DNA from: Clostridiales bacterium
GTDB taxonomy: Bacteria; Bacillota; Clostridia; Lachnospirales; Lachnospiraceae
Direction of reading: 5' to 3'
NCBI GenBank assembly: GCA_018374355.1
Contig: JAHAFI010000014.1
Location: forward strand, 8,435-72,434
Length of the DNA: 64,000 bases
The position numbers and the translations under genes were made by a program. Under the pieces are notes generated by a model. It was not told where the DNA came from. It saw nothing but the letters and a program-made list of their open reading frames with translations, and did not search any database. Below, in pieces: positions 49,081 to 59,126 of this stretch. The number at the start of each line of letters is the position of its first letter. The first letter of the stretch is position 1.

Positions 49081-52000
49081 ATGGCAGATGGAAAGATTGT
49101 AATTGAAACGGGGCTGGACACCAGCGGGATAGAAAAAGGAATAAAGAGCACACAGAAATCAATGAAATCACAGGCTGCAAGCCTGGCGGCAGAGTATAGA
49201 AAGCAGGGGATGTCTGCTAGTGACGCTTTTAAAAAGGCTTGGGCTGAAATAGAAAGAAGCTCCGGGAATTCCTCCCAGGCTGTAAAACGAGAGTTTAGAG
49301 GTATTTCACAAAGTGCAGAGCAGGCGGCCAACAATGCAGAAAAAGAATGGAAAGAATCTTCTGCAAGTATAGGAATGTCCCTGGAAAAAATCAAAAGTCT
49401 CGCATCTGCTGCACTACATACAATAGGTGTTGCAATCGCCGGAGTTACAACAGCACTAACAGGAATCGGCGGATACGCTGCCAAAGTAGGCTCTGATTTC
49501 GAAGCGGGAATGAGTAAAGTCTCCGCTATTTCAGGAGCTACCGCCAGTGAACTGGACAAACTGACGGAAAAAGCAAAAGAAATGGGAGCAAAGACAAAAT
49601 TTTCTGCTTCTGAGGCTGCCGCCGCCATGGAATACATGGCAATGGCCGGATGGAAAACAGAAGATATGCTGTCCGGTATTGATGGAATTATGAATCTGGC
49701 GGCAGCGTCTGGAGAAGATCTGGCGCTCACTTCGGATATCGTGACAGATGCATTGACTGCGTTTGGATTAAAGGCAGATGATGCTACGCATTTCGCAGAT
49801 GTATTGGCGGTTGCTTCGAGCAGCACAAATACAAATGTAGCGATGATGGGCGAGACCTTTAAGTATGTTGCTCCTGTTGCCGGAGCGCTTGGATTTTCGG
49901 CGGAGGACTGCGCTGCAGCCATTGGTCTGATGGCGAACAGCGGTATTAAAGGCAGCCAGGCGGGCACTGCTTTGCGTTCCATGCTTTCACGGCTTGCAAA
50001 ACCGACAGAGGAAGTTCAGACGGCAATGGATCAGCTGGGTGTTTCCCTGACCGATTCGAAAGGGAACATGAAGTCTCTGGATACCATTATGCGGGATCTC
50101 AGAGAGGGATTTTCAGGACTGTCAGAAGCCGAGAAGGCTCAAATGGCTTCTGCTCTTGCAGGACAGGAGGCCATGTCAGGGCTTTTAGCCATCGTAGCTA
50201 CATCGGATGAGGATTTTGACAAACTGCAGGTAGCGATCAGCAATGCGGATGGTGCAGCCCAGAAGATGGCGGAGACTATGCAGGACAACCTTCAGGGAAA
50301 GGTAACCATCCTGAAGTCTTCTTTGGAAGGTCTGGGAATTGAAGTGTATGAGGAAATAGAAGAGCCTCTGAAGGATGCCGCAGAAGAAGGAACAGACTGC
50401 ATTAACCGCCTGATTGACACCTTGAAAAAAGGCGGTCTGGAAGGCGCTGTTGACGAGGCTGGGGATATCGTGGCTGAACTTGCTACAAAAATCGCACAGT
50501 CCGCGCCGAATATGGTGGAAGCATCTACAAATCTGCTGAAATCATTTGTCAACGGCCTGAAAAAGAACAGGAGACAGCTAAAAGTGGCTGCGAATGATAT
50601 GGTAGATACGCTGTGTGACGGCCTGATCCAGTTATTGCCAAAGAAGATGCAGGAACCCGTGAAAAAGGCACTGGATTCTTTGCGGAGGACGTTTGATACC
50701 GGAACAAAGAACCTGCTGGATATGGGACGTGGAACTCTGGAAGTCCTGGGAAAGATATTTGAAAAACTTGCGGATCATATGGATGTGGTTGTACCGTCTG
50801 TAGCAGCTTTAGTGGCCACATTTAAGACTTTCCAGATGGTTTCCGGTCCTGTAGGATCTGTGGTATCCGTTGTACTGAAGTTGAAGGATGCGTCGAAAAA
50901 CGCAGGGCTGGCAGTAAGTGCTTTGAATGCAGTGATGAACCTGAATCCTGCAACGCTGATCGCCGGCGGGATAGCTCTTTTAGTTGGTGCTTTGACTACT
51001 TATGCCCTTACATCGGGCCGCGCAGATGAGGCACAGGACGCATTTAATAAAAAAATGGATGAACTGGGGGCGTCTATTGAAAAAACGCAGAATGATCTGG
51101 ACGGCCTGAAAGAATCCATGGAAAATACCAGTTCCTCAATTGATGCTTCAGCGGCGCCTATTGAAAAGTGGCGGGACGATCTGGGGAAATGTTTTGATTC
51201 CACCGGAAAAGTAAAAGAGGGCTGTGAGGATATGGCAAGCTATATCCTGAATGAACTGAATACGGCCATGGGTACGGATTATCAGCTTACCGCAGAAGGA
51301 TTTATTGAGAATAATGAAGGCGTGAAGCAGTCTATAGATGATGTGAATAAAACCATTGACGAATACATACGCACATTAAAACAAAAATCTCTGCAGGAGG
51401 CTACATCGAACCAGTACACAGAGGCTATTCAGAAACAGGGGGAAGCTCAGGGACAGCTAAATGAAGCCCAGAAAGCCTATAATACTGCACTGGAAGACTA
51501 TTCTAAAGCAATGGAGCAGTATCTGGAAAGCGGTGATTTGGAGGGGCTTGAAAAAGCGCAGAAAAATCTGGATAACACAAGGGAGAAATTTGGTGAAGCC
51601 AGTAAAGCGGCAACAGATGCCAATGTGCAGGTGAGCGGTCTGGATGCAGTTATGAGTAAGCTGGCAGAGGGAACCCCGGAGAGTGTTCAGGAAGCTCTGG
51701 ATATGTATGCACAGATACCAGTGCAGGCCGGTGATGCCGCAGACGGCGTGGCTTTCAGTCAGGAGATCATTAAAAAGGCGTTATCTTCCACCGATTATAC
51801 AAAAATGTCGGAAGGATTCCAATTGGCAGTTCTGCAGATTGAAGAATCCGGAGGGAAAATAGCTCCCAGTCTCCGGGATTCTCTTGTAAAGGCATTGAAT
51901 GAATTTGAAAAGATGGGGCCTGAAGGACAGGAACAGATGCGGGCTTCCATGGGACAAATTCTGGAGGCTATGAGTGAAAAAATCCCCGAATTCAAAGATA

Positions 52001-53583
52001 TTTCTGTAAAATCTTCGGAAGATGTCATCAGTACATTTAGACAATACCTGATTGACAGCGGAGCCATGGAAGGTACGGGAAAAGAAAGCGTAGACAGTTT
52101 TGTAAGCGGAGTGGAATCCGGCAAGCCGCAGGCTAACAACGCTGCGGCGGAAGTAGTTGAGAGCAGTGCAGATACGACAAAGAAAAAAGCAGCAGAAAAG
52201 AAACCGGAAATCAAAGCGGCCGGAGCAGAAATGGAGAAGGGAATCCCCGAAGGGGCTGCTACAGTCGATACATCAACCGTACCGGGGCAGAAAGCACAGG
52301 AGGCTTCAGACAGTGCGGTTCGTGCAGTGATGGCTGGTGTACCTCTGGTACAGCAGGCAGCGCAGATAAGTGCAGGAGGAATCAATACCGGTTATCAGAG
52401 TACAGATGTAACTTCTGCAGCGTCAGCAACAGGGATGGATTCTGTACAGGCTCTGATTGAAGCCATCAATTCCTTGAACGCATCTGTTCAGAAGGCAACG
52501 GCAGGCATCGGATCAGCGGCGATGCAGGGACTCAGCTCCATGGATATGCCGGGAGAATTTGGCAGACAGGGAACGGAAGCCTCCAGCCAGTTCGGCAGCG
52601 GTATTTCAAAGAATGCACAGACCGTAAGTGCAGCAGCTTCCACATTAGGAAATGCATCTGCAAAGGCTTTGAAAGGAGTAAACCTTACTTCAAATTTCCA
52701 GTCACAGGCCAAAAACGCTGTAACAGGATTTTGTGCTGTCATCCGCGGCCAGACTTCCACAGCGGCAAGCGCAGTCAGATCACTGGGAACAAGCGCAGCC
52801 AATGCATTAAAGGGGCTAAATCTGGGAACAAACTTTCAGTCGCAGGGAAGAAGTGCAGCAATCATGTTCATTACTGCGATTAAGTCACAGACATCTTCGG
52901 CAGCCAATGCATCGACAGCACTTGGTACAGCAACTACACAAGCCTTGATACGATGCAATATTGGTGCATCGGCACAGCTACAGGGACGTATGTTTGGAAC
53001 ATCCTTCAAAAATGGAATCACTGGGCAGACAAATCCTGTATCCTCCGCGGCGAAAGCACTGGGGAGTTCAGCTCAGAACGCTTTGAGCGGATTTTCCAGT
53101 ACCGGACATGGCATCGGAGCACAATTTTCCTCCGGACTGGCAAGAGGAATACGGGCAGGGGAGCATGGAGTAGTATCCGCAGCAGCGGCGGTGGCAAATG
53201 CTGCAGCAAAGGCGGCAAAAAGGAATCTGGAAATCCGTTCTCCGTCCGGAGTAGGCAGATATATCGGTAAGATGTTTGATAAAGGAATCGAACTTGATAT
53301 GCTGAAGAATTCCAAAGGCATTGAAAAAGCGGCGAACAAGGTTACTGATCTAATGAAAATCAATCCCGGAGAATTACTGGAAGGTATGCGGGGAGCGTTT
53401 AGTTCAAACCTGAATCGACTGACAAATGAAAGAGCTGTAGGAAATATCAATACCATCACAGCGGATTCTTCACGGGATGCCGGAGATGTATATCAGGAAA
53501 TCCATTTCCATCAGGAAGTAAAAACACCCGTACAGATGGCAAGGGCTGTGCGAAGGGAAGGAAGGAGGCTGGCATTTACATGA
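49081..53583 (+). CDS. Tail tape measure protein
   Basis: 1500 aa. Coiled-coil start, a hydrophobic stretch (~115-140), then the TP901-type core (FEAGMSKVSAISGATASELDKLTEKAKEMGAKTKFSASEAAAAMEYMAMAGW, ~140-200; GIKGSQAGTALRSMLSRLAKPTEEVQ). Further hydrophobic segments lie near ~565-640. Residues ~1180-1350 hold about five ~37-residue repeats (FQSQ..A..F...I.GQTS.A..A...LG). It ends with RSPSGVGRYIGK. It sets tail length; ~1500 residues suggests a tail near 220 nm by the usual 0.15 nm per residue rule. Confidence 0.95.
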   Translation: MADGKIVIETGLDTSGIEKGIKSTQKSMKSQAASLAAEYRKQGMSASDAFKKAWAEIERSSGNSSQAVKREFRGISQSAEQAANNAEKEWKESSASIGMSLEKIKSLASAALHTIGVAIAGVTTALTGIGGYAAKVGSDFEAGMSKVSAISGATASELDKLTEKAKEMGAKTKFSASEAAAAMEYMAMAGWKTEDMLSGIDGIMNLAAASGEDLALTSDIVTDALTAFGLKADDATHFADVLAVASSSTNTNVAMMGETFKYVAPVAGALGFSAEDCAAAIGLMANSGIKGSQAGTALRSMLSRLAKPTEEVQTAMDQLGVSLTDSKGNMKSLDTIMRDLREGFSGLSEAEKAQMASALAGQEAMSGLLAIVATSDEDFDKLQVAISNADGAAQKMAETMQDNLQGKVTILKSSLEGLGIEVYEEIEEPLKDAAEEGTDCINRLIDTLKKGGLEGAVDEAGDIVAELATKIAQSAPNMVEASTNLLKSFVNGLKKNRRQLKVAANDMVDTLCDGLIQLLPKKMQEPVKKALDSLRRTFDTGTKNLLDMGRGTLEVLGKIFEKLADHMDVVVPSVAALVATFKTFQMVSGPVGSVVSVVLKLKDASKNAGLAVSALNAVMNLNPATLIAGGIALLVGALTTYALTSGRADEAQDAFNKKMDELGASIEKTQNDLDGLKESMENTSSSIDASAAPIEKWRDDLGKCFDSTGKVKEGCEDMASYILNELNTAMGTDYQLTAEGFIENNEGVKQSIDDVNKTIDEYIRTLKQKSLQEATSNQYTEAIQKQGEAQGQLNEAQKAYNTALEDYSKAMEQYLESGDLEGLEKAQKNLDNTREKFGEASKAATDANVQVSGLDAVMSKLAEGTPESVQEALDMYAQIPVQAGDAADGVAFSQEIIKKALSSTDYTKMSEGFQLAVLQIEESGGKIAPSLRDSLVKALNEFEKMGPEGQEQMRASMGQILEAMSEKIPEFKDISVKSSEDVISTFRQYLIDSGAMEGTGKESVDSFVSGVESGKPQANNAAAEVVESSADTTKKKAAEKKPEIKAAGAEMEKGIPEGAATVDTSTVPGQKAQEASDSAVRAVMAGVPLVQQAAQISAGGINTGYQSTDVTSAASATGMDSVQALIEAINSLNASVQKATAGIGSAAMQGLSSMDMPGEFGRQGTEASSQFGSGISKNAQTVSAAASTLGNASAKALKGVNLTSNFQSQAKNAVTGFCAVIRGQTSTAASAVRSLGTSAANALKGLNLGTNFQSQGRSAAIMFITAIKSQTSSAANASTALGTATTQALIRCNIGASAQLQGRMFGTSFKNGITGQTNPVSSAAKALGSSAQNALSGFSSTGHGIGAQFSSGLARGIRAGEHGVVSAAAAVANAAAKAAKRNLEIRSPSGVGRYIGKMFDKGIELDMLKNSKGIEKAANKVTDLMKINPGELLEGMRGAFSSNLNRLTNERAVGNINTITADSSRDAGDVYQEIHFHQEVKTPVQMARAVRREGRRLAFT

Positions 53584-54428
53584 TAAAAGATATCTTTTTT
53601 ACATTTGTCTGCAATGGAATGACATTACTCCTCCGGGAGCCCGAATACGGCGTAACTGCCTACGAAGGTCTGGAAGCAACCGACTATGAAATCGAGAAGG
53701 AAAACAACGTAAACCATATCGGCGCGCGGATGAAGCGCAAGAGAGCCCTCTCCCGGCCCATATCGGTTGAGTTTGATTATCTGGGCCCGGAGGAGAAGAA
53801 ATCAGAAAAACGACAGGAGCTGATCCGGTTCTTCTCCCCATTCCGATCCGGGAAACTGACAGTGAATTACATGGGAGTGGAACGGCAGATTGAATATGAA
53901 GTGTCCAGTTTTACCTGCAGCAGCCAGAGTATTTATGATCCGCTGTCCTGTCTGGTAGAGCTGGACTGCATGGATCCGGCCTTCCGTGATATCCTGCAGT
54001 CCGGTGAGCGGATTTCTACATGGATCGGAGGATGGAAATGGAAGTTCACACTACCCTTCAAGATGAAGGAGCGCGGGGAGCCGCGGAAAAACATCATTAA
54101 TGAAGGGCATGTGGAAACGCCGATTGAGATTGAATTTCACGGCCCGGCAGTCAATCCTAAGATCACAAACCAGACAACAGGGGAATTTATCCGGATCAAA
54201 CGGGAACTGACGACAGATGATACATTATATATCAATACAGCTTTCGGCCAGAAGAAAGTAGAAATTATCCGAAATGGAATAAGGGAAGATGCCTTTGATT
54301 ATATTGATCTGGCATCTTCTTTCTTTTCCCTGCAGGTAGGGGACAACGTGATCGAGTATTACAGTGAGAACGGTTTGGATCCCCAGTCCGTGGAGATTTA
54401 TTACTATAACCGTTACATAGGAGTGTAG
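53580..54428 (+). CDS. Distal tail protein (Dit)
   Basis: 282 aa, overlapping the tape measure stop. LREPEYGVTAYEGLEATDYEIEKENNVNHIGARMKRKRALSRPISVEFDY and FSPFRSGKLTVNYMGVERQIEYEVSSF are typical of Sipho_tail Dit proteins, which form the hub ring at the tail tip. Confidence 0.88.
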   Translation: MIKDIFFTFVCNGMTLLLREPEYGVTAYEGLEATDYEIEKENNVNHIGARMKRKRALSRPISVEFDYLGPEEKKSEKRQELIRFFSPFRSGKLTVNYMGVERQIEYEVSSFTCSSQSIYDPLSCLVELDCMDPAFRDILQSGERISTWIGGWKWKFTLPFKMKERGEPRKNIINEGHVETPIEIEFHGPAVNPKITNQTTGEFIRIKRELTTDDTLYINTAFGQKKVEIIRNGIREDAFDYIDLASSFFSLQVGDNVIEYYSENGLDPQSVEIYYYNRYIGV

Positions 54429-54431
54429 AGA

Positions 54432-55055
54432 ATGGAACATTATGGATTTTTCAATGGCGGGGATGAATACGGGCAGGAGGAATTCAACCGCTACTTTGAT
54501 AACATTTATGAGAGCGGCATTGCGGTAAATACCGACAATGCCATGCAGTATCCGGTGACAGCAGGGAGCAGACAGGTAATGGTAGGGACAGGGTTTTCCA
54601 TCCTGCGGGGCTTTTACCATTTTAACGATTCTGAAAAAATTTTGACGCTTACACCGGACGCAAACCTGCCAAAGATTTACCGGATCATTCTGCAGCTCAA
54701 CATAGCACAGGGGAAAACGCAGCTTCTTGCCAGAGCCGGATCAGCGGCCAGCACTCCGAAACCGCCAGAACTGACCAGAAATGAAACGGTGTATGAATTG
54801 TCTCTGGGACAGTATCAGATCGATAAGTCAGGTGCAGTAAAACTGATCCGGGATGAACGCCCGGATGTGGAAGTCTGTGGAAGCATCCGGCCAAAGACAT
54901 TGAATGAGTATGATCAGGCAATGAAAGAATACCAGCGGCGCTGGGAAGAGTGGTTTGATTCCCAGCAGGCCAAAGGCTGGAGGAACATCTTTGTGCAGGA
55001 AAGTACACCGGAAGGAGCGGTGAGTGGGAGCATATGGATAGACGAATTAACGTAA
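54432..55055 (+). CDS. Tail-tip structural protein
   Basis: 207 aa. GFFNGGDEYGQEEFNRYFDNIYESGIAVNTDNAMQYPVTAGSRQVMVGTGFSILRGFYHFND resembles baseplate/upper-fibre proteins found after Dit in Clostridia siphoviruses. Overlaps the next gene by 22 bases. Confidence 0.68.
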   Translation: MEHYGFFNGGDEYGQEEFNRYFDNIYESGIAVNTDNAMQYPVTAGSRQVMVGTGFSILRGFYHFNDSEKILTLTPDANLPKIYRIILQLNIAQGKTQLLARAGSAASTPKPPELTRNETVYELSLGQYQIDKSGAVKLIRDERPDVEVCGSIRPKTLNEYDQAMKEYQRRWEEWFDSQQAKGWRNIFVQESTPEGAVSGSIWIDELT

Positions 55056-56332
55056 GGTTCTTTGACAAGGAGCTGAAGTTTCTGGGAGAAATGGATGCGT
55101 ATATCGGGCTGGAATTTGTAAGACGCTGGACAACCTATGGGGAATTTAAGCTGTTTGTGTTTGAGATTACGCAGGAAATGAAACATGGCCATTACGTCAT
55201 GCTGAATAATGATCCACGGAAGACCGGGATCATCAAGCGTATACAGAATGGTGATGCGGATGATACGACGGCGGAAATCGATGGTTTTACCCTTGTCCAT
55301 ATCCTTACCCAGCGTTTGACATATCCGCCGGAAGGGAAAGCTTACCATGCTTTTCATGCCCCCGCAGAAGATATTATCTGTTCCTTGGTAACGGCGAATG
55401 CGGTAGATACTTTGGACTCAAACCGGGTCATCCCATTCTTAGAAGTGAAACCATCCCTTAGCCGGGGGGACAGGATATATTATCAGACGCGGTATGATAA
55501 CCTGTGCGATGCCGTGAAAGAACTCTGTGAAGCCTCTGGCATGGGTGTTGCCATAACACTTGACGCAGACCGGAAGAAACTGGTATTTGAAGTTTTGGAG
55601 GGCATAGACAGGTCTTCTGATCAGGAGAACCTTCCGCCTATGGTATTCAATAAAGATTATGATAATGTGACTAACCGGGAATATATTTCCGATATGTCGG
55701 AATTTAAAAACTGTGCAGTCACGGCAGGGCAGGGGGACGGCGCTGACCGGAAGATTGCGGTGGTCGGCGGTGAAAATACCGGTATGGAGCGTTATGAAGT
55801 ATTCGTGGATGCGAGAGATATCGAAGACGATACGAAGCTTCCGGACAGAGGAAAATCCAAACTTGCGGAATATGCCAACACGGACAGCTATTCCAGCGAT
55901 GTGGATTCCGGGAAGTATCATGTGAAATGGGATCTGGGGGATATCGTTACCACTATTGACCGGGAATATGGCGTGCTTCTGAATGAGCGCATCGTAGAAG
56001 TAACAGAAACTTTTGACAGCAGCGGCTATGTTGTTTCACCGACTTTCGGCAGTATCAGAAAAACAATTCTGGATAAGGTGCAGGATGTGGGAAAAAATGA
56101 ACCTCTGGTAGAAGGGATTAAGGGTGATCAGGGTGACCAGGGAGAACAGGGGATTCCGGGACCGCAGGGCTACAGCATGCAGTACCATTGGGATGGTACG
56201 AATCTGGGCGTGAAGAGAGAGGATGAGGCATCCTATAAATATTCGAACCTGCAAGGCCCTCAGGGGGAACAGGGAAGTGCGCCACAGATGCTGATCAACA
56301 GCGATGGACATCTGATCGCAATTTATGATTAA
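55034..56332 (+). CDS. ReqiPepy6 Gp37-like tail-tip protein with short collagen tail
   Basis: 432 aa. The first ~350 residues (FDKELKFLGEMDAYIGLEFVRRWTTYGEFKLFVFE; NREYISDMSEFKNCAVTAGQ) match the siphovirus ReqiPepy6 Gp37-like family, equivalent to tail-associated lysin/adaptor hubs. A short GDQGDQGEQGIPGPQG collagen segment (~357-372) and the end motif NSDGHLIAIYD follow. That end motif recurs in the next gene. Confidence 0.85.
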   Translation: MDRRINVRFFDKELKFLGEMDAYIGLEFVRRWTTYGEFKLFVFEITQEMKHGHYVMLNNDPRKTGIIKRIQNGDADDTTAEIDGFTLVHILTQRLTYPPEGKAYHAFHAPAEDIICSLVTANAVDTLDSNRVIPFLEVKPSLSRGDRIYYQTRYDNLCDAVKELCEASGMGVAITLDADRKKLVFEVLEGIDRSSDQENLPPMVFNKDYDNVTNREYISDMSEFKNCAVTAGQGDGADRKIAVVGGENTGMERYEVFVDARDIEDDTKLPDRGKSKLAEYANTDSYSSDVDSGKYHVKWDLGDIVTTIDREYGVLLNERIVEVTETFDSSGYVVSPTFGSIRKTILDKVQDVGKNEPLVEGIKGDQGDQGEQGIPGPQGYSMQYHWDGTNLGVKREDEASYKYSNLQGPQGEQGSAPQMLINSDGHLIAIYD

Positions 56333-56342
56333 GGGAGGAAAT

Positions 56343-57629
56343 ATGGCAACTACAGTTGATTTGGGAAAAGTTATCGGTCCTCAGGGCCCGAAAGGTGAAC
56401 AGGGCCCGCAAGGCATTCAGGGCATTAAAGGAGAAAAAGGGGATCCCGGAGAGCCATTTAAAATTGCAAAGATTTACAGTAGCGTTTCTGAGATGAATAG
56501 TGGATACGCGACAGACGGTATATCAATCGGGAAATTTGTAATGATCGATACAGGGAGCGTTGAGGACGCAGATACAGGAAAACTGTACTGTAAATCCGTG
56601 ACGGCGTATCAGTACATCTGTGATCTGTCTGGAGCTATGGGTATTCAGGGGCCAATCGGGCCCAGAGGACCGCAAGGCATTCAGGGGCCGCAGGGTATTC
56701 AGGGAGTAAAAGGTGACAAGGGAGATACCGGAGCTGCCGGCCCGCAAGGGCCTAAAGGCGATACAGGCCCGCAGGGCGTACAGGGGCCAGCGGGAAGCAC
56801 GCAGAGCTATATTGTATTCCAGAAGGAATTTGTATCGACAGAAGGACAGAAAGTATTTTCTTGGAAAGACTATACATTTCCTCTGGGTGTCAATGCGCTG
56901 TCTTTGTATGTTAATGGCGTACGCCAGAATGGGAATACGTTTACGGAAAATACAGGTGGTCAGGGGATCACATTGAAAAGCGGTCTTCCGGCAGGGTACA
57001 GGGTATTTATTGTCGGTTTTCAGATGGTAGTGGACCTGCAGGGACCGAAGGGAGAAAAAGGTGACACAGGGGCACAGGGAGCTGTCGGACCGGCAGGGCC
57101 TAAGGGGGAACAGGGCTTGCAGGGAAAGACTGGACCGCAAGGAGCTCAGGGTATACAAGGCGTAAAGGGGGATAAGGGTGACACCGGCCCACAGGGGGCA
57201 AAAGGAGCTACAGGAGTAAGCATGCGGTTAAAGGGAGCATGGGTATCTGGGACGGCTTATGTAAATAATGGGAGTTACATCGATGTGGTGACTTATTCCG
57301 GAAATACATATGGCTGTAAAAGCAGTCATACGGCTTCCGGTACAATCCTTCCGACTAATACTACCTATTGGATTCTGCTTGCATCCAAAGGGGCTACAGG
57401 AGCTAAAGGTGACAAAGGAGCTACCGGGGCGGCAGGTCCTCAGGGGCCCAAAGGAGATACCGGACTGCAGGGGCCGCAAGGAGTGAAGGGAGCTACCGGG
57501 GCAACTGGTCCGACCGGGCCGAAGGGGGCAACCGGAGCACAAGGAGTGCAGGGCCCAAAAGGGGATAAGGGCGATACTCCGGATTTCGAGATTGACAGCA
57601 ACGGGCATCTGATCGCAATCTGGCCATAG
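56343..57629 (+). CDS. Collagen-like tail fibre protein
   Basis: 428 aa from ATG 56343 (GGGAGG). Starts ATTVDLGKVIGPQGPKG. It has three or more Gly-X-Y blocks (~11-38, ~105-155, ~235-295, ~345-415), separated by two small globular domains (~40-100, ~155-230) and an SH3-like carbohydrate-binding motif (GAWVSGTAYVNNGSYIDVVTYSGNTYGCKSSHTAS, ~300-335). Ends DSNGHLIAIWP. Probably a trimeric fibre contacting the cell surface. Confidence 0.85.
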   Translation: MATTVDLGKVIGPQGPKGEQGPQGIQGIKGEKGDPGEPFKIAKIYSSVSEMNSGYATDGISIGKFVMIDTGSVEDADTGKLYCKSVTAYQYICDLSGAMGIQGPIGPRGPQGIQGPQGIQGVKGDKGDTGAAGPQGPKGDTGPQGVQGPAGSTQSYIVFQKEFVSTEGQKVFSWKDYTFPLGVNALSLYVNGVRQNGNTFTENTGGQGITLKSGLPAGYRVFIVGFQMVVDLQGPKGEKGDTGAQGAVGPAGPKGEQGLQGKTGPQGAQGIQGVKGDKGDTGPQGAKGATGVSMRLKGAWVSGTAYVNNGSYIDVVTYSGNTYGCKSSHTASGTILPTNTTYWILLASKGATGAKGDKGATGAAGPQGPKGDTGLQGPQGVKGATGATGPTGPKGATGAQGVQGPKGDKGDTPDFEIDSNGHLIAIWP

Positions 57630-57640
57630 GAGGTGACGCT

Positions 57641-57880
57641 GTGGCAGTCAGAATTGATTTAGGAAGTGTTGTAGGCCCTCAGGGTCCAAAAGGCAATACC
57701 GGCGCTGTTGGTCCGCAAGGGCCTCCGGGAGCGAAGGGAGATACCGGCGCCCGGGGGCCTACAGGTGCTACAGGTCCACAAGGGCCGCAAGGACCAAAAG
57801 GGGCAGATGGGACAAAGATTTATGCTCAGACAAGCGCGCCAACGGGCGTGTCTTCTGGGACTGTGTGGATAGATATTTAG
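57641..57880 (+). CDS. Short collagen-like tail protein
   Basis: 79 aa, GTG start with AGGAGGTGA. VRIDLGSVVGPQGPKG mirrors the start of the previous gene; Gly-X-Y repeats fill residues ~11-57 and a short APTGVSSGTVWIDI end follows. Likely a chaperone-like or shortened fibre piece. Confidence 0.75.
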   Translation: MAVRIDLGSVVGPQGPKGNTGAVGPQGPPGAKGDTGARGPTGATGPQGPQGPKGADGTKIYAQTSAPTGVSSGTVWIDI

Positions 57881-57890
57881 GAGGTAGTAA

Positions 57891-58283
57891 ATGAATATCA
57901 AGAAAAGCATTTTTAAGATTTTTAATGGAACCAGTTGGGATGAATACTATCATAAGACCAGCGCAGATCAGGTAGTATACACAAAACCGGACGGTACGGC
58001 ATCGACGGCACAGGCGGAGCTGGATGCACAAAACTCCGCTTTGAAAGAGTATATAAAAATTATTGAGGTCACAACAGAAGAAGCAACCATTCCTGCTAAC
58101 AGTGGAAAAAATTTTCCCAGACCCATAAAGAATATTGATGGCTACAAATATTTAGCAACTATAGAAGCTGTGCCGAATGGACAGGCATCAATCATTTCTC
58201 AGACAAATGGTTGGTCATACAACCCAACCTCGACAGACAAAACAATCTCGGTAACATATGTGTATTTATACATAAAATCATGA
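57891..58283 (+). CDS. Phase-variable tail fibre, currently expressed form
   Basis: 130 aa, RBS AGGAGG. Constant part: MNIKKSIFKIFNGTSWDEYYHKTSADQVVYTKPDGTASTAQAELDA (~1-46). A recombination site encodes QNSAL (58029-58043), followed by a variable beta-rich head (~52-130) ending YVYLYIKS. Three alternative heads lie at 59061-58336, 60220-60584 and 60925-60585, all in the same reading frame at the site. Inversion would replace the head, and so the receptor specificity. Confidence 0.8.
   Translation: MNIKKSIFKIFNGTSWDEYYHKTSADQVVYTKPDGTASTAQAELDAQNSALKEYIKIIEVTTEEATIPANSGKNFPRPIKNIDGYKYLATIEAVPNGQASIISQTNGWSYNPTSTDKTISVTYVYLYIKS
58029..58043 (+). repeat. Recombination site a (plus orientation)
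   Basis: CAAAACTCCGCTTTG inside the fibre gene, coding QNSAL. Imperfect palindrome with CAAA/TTTG arms and an asymmetric centre, which gives orientation. Confidence 0.8.
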
Positions 58284-58335
58284 TTTTGTGTAAACACATT
58301 GCTTCCGCTGACCAGAGTTTTTGGCAAAGCGTAGC

Positions 58336-59061
58336 TCAGGATAATTCTTCTTTAAGTTTCTGTATTTCGCACTGTTGAATTTGTACCATTTTGATCAAAT
58401 ATGGTACAAACTTTGAATAGTCAATACTCGGGACACCATTTTTTACATCAAAGTTGAGTTCATCATAGTCTTCTGGAATTGTTACTGCGAAAGGTATAAT
58501 GCTTTCTACTTCTTCAGCAATAAGTCCATATTGATTTTTCTGTCCACCTGCATCATCTTTGTAATCAAAGGACACAGGGCGTAAATTTAAGAGTTTTTTA
58601 GCTTCTTCATCCGTGAGTTCAGCAATGTTTTCTTTTACCGTTTTAGATGATGTAACATTAAACGCGCTAGCCGAAATAGGCAACCATTTATTTGCATCAG
58701 TATGTGATTTTACATTAACTCCGCTGGTTCCTGCTCTTAATGTAAGCCATGTGGGCGTGCTGGCATTAACCTCAACAATGCCGCCCTTTAAGTTCAACGC
58801 GCGAATGTCTTCAATAAAAACCTCGTTTTCTGAATTTTTACGTATAATCCATGTACCGTTTTCCATATCATACAGTCCTTTGTTACCAGCCGTTGATATT
58901 TCTAATGATACTTGCCCATATTTGTTTTTTACCAAAAATCGATTGGCTGCATTGAGAGACTCATCACCTGATGTTAATTTTCCGGATAACGTTCCTCCTG
59001 TTAAAGGGAGATATTTTTTTAACTCGCTGGAATTCGCCTTGTTTATCAAAGCGGAGTTTTG
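58336..59061 (-). CDS. Silent tail fibre head with S74 chaperone end
   Basis: About 240 codons without a natural start, read from site b (59061) toward 58336. After QNSALINKANSSELKKYL comes PLTGGTLSGKLTSG (a collar-type fibre motif), a beta-rich body, and an S74 self-cleaving chaperone-like end: TVKENIAELTDEEAKKLLNLRPVSFDYKDDAGGQKNQYGLIAEEVESIIP. An inversion between sites a and b would join it in frame to the constant part at 57891. The ORF can be read on to 59142 but has no RBS. Confidence 0.8.
   Translation of the reverse strand, partial: QNSALINKANSSELKKYLPLTGGTLSGKLTSGDESLNAANRFLVKNKYGQVSLEISTAGNKGLYDMENGTWIIRKNSENEVFIEDIRALNLKGGIVEVNASTPTWLTLRAGTSGVNVKSHTDANKWLPISASAFNVTSSKTVKENIAELTDEEAKKLLNLRPVSFDYKDDAGGQKNQYGLIAEEVESIIPFAVTIPEDYDELNFDVKNGVPSIDYSKFVPYLIKMVQIQQCEIQKLKEELS
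59047..59061 (-). repeat. Recombination site b (minus orientation)
   Basis: Reverse complement of site a, 15 of 15 bases identical. Encodes QNSAL on the minus strand. Confidence 0.8.
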
Positions 59062-59126
59062 CGAAGTAAGCAGTATCGGTTTGCCGGATATTTTGGTATG
59101 CTCAAAACAAAAAGGAGGTATCCGGG

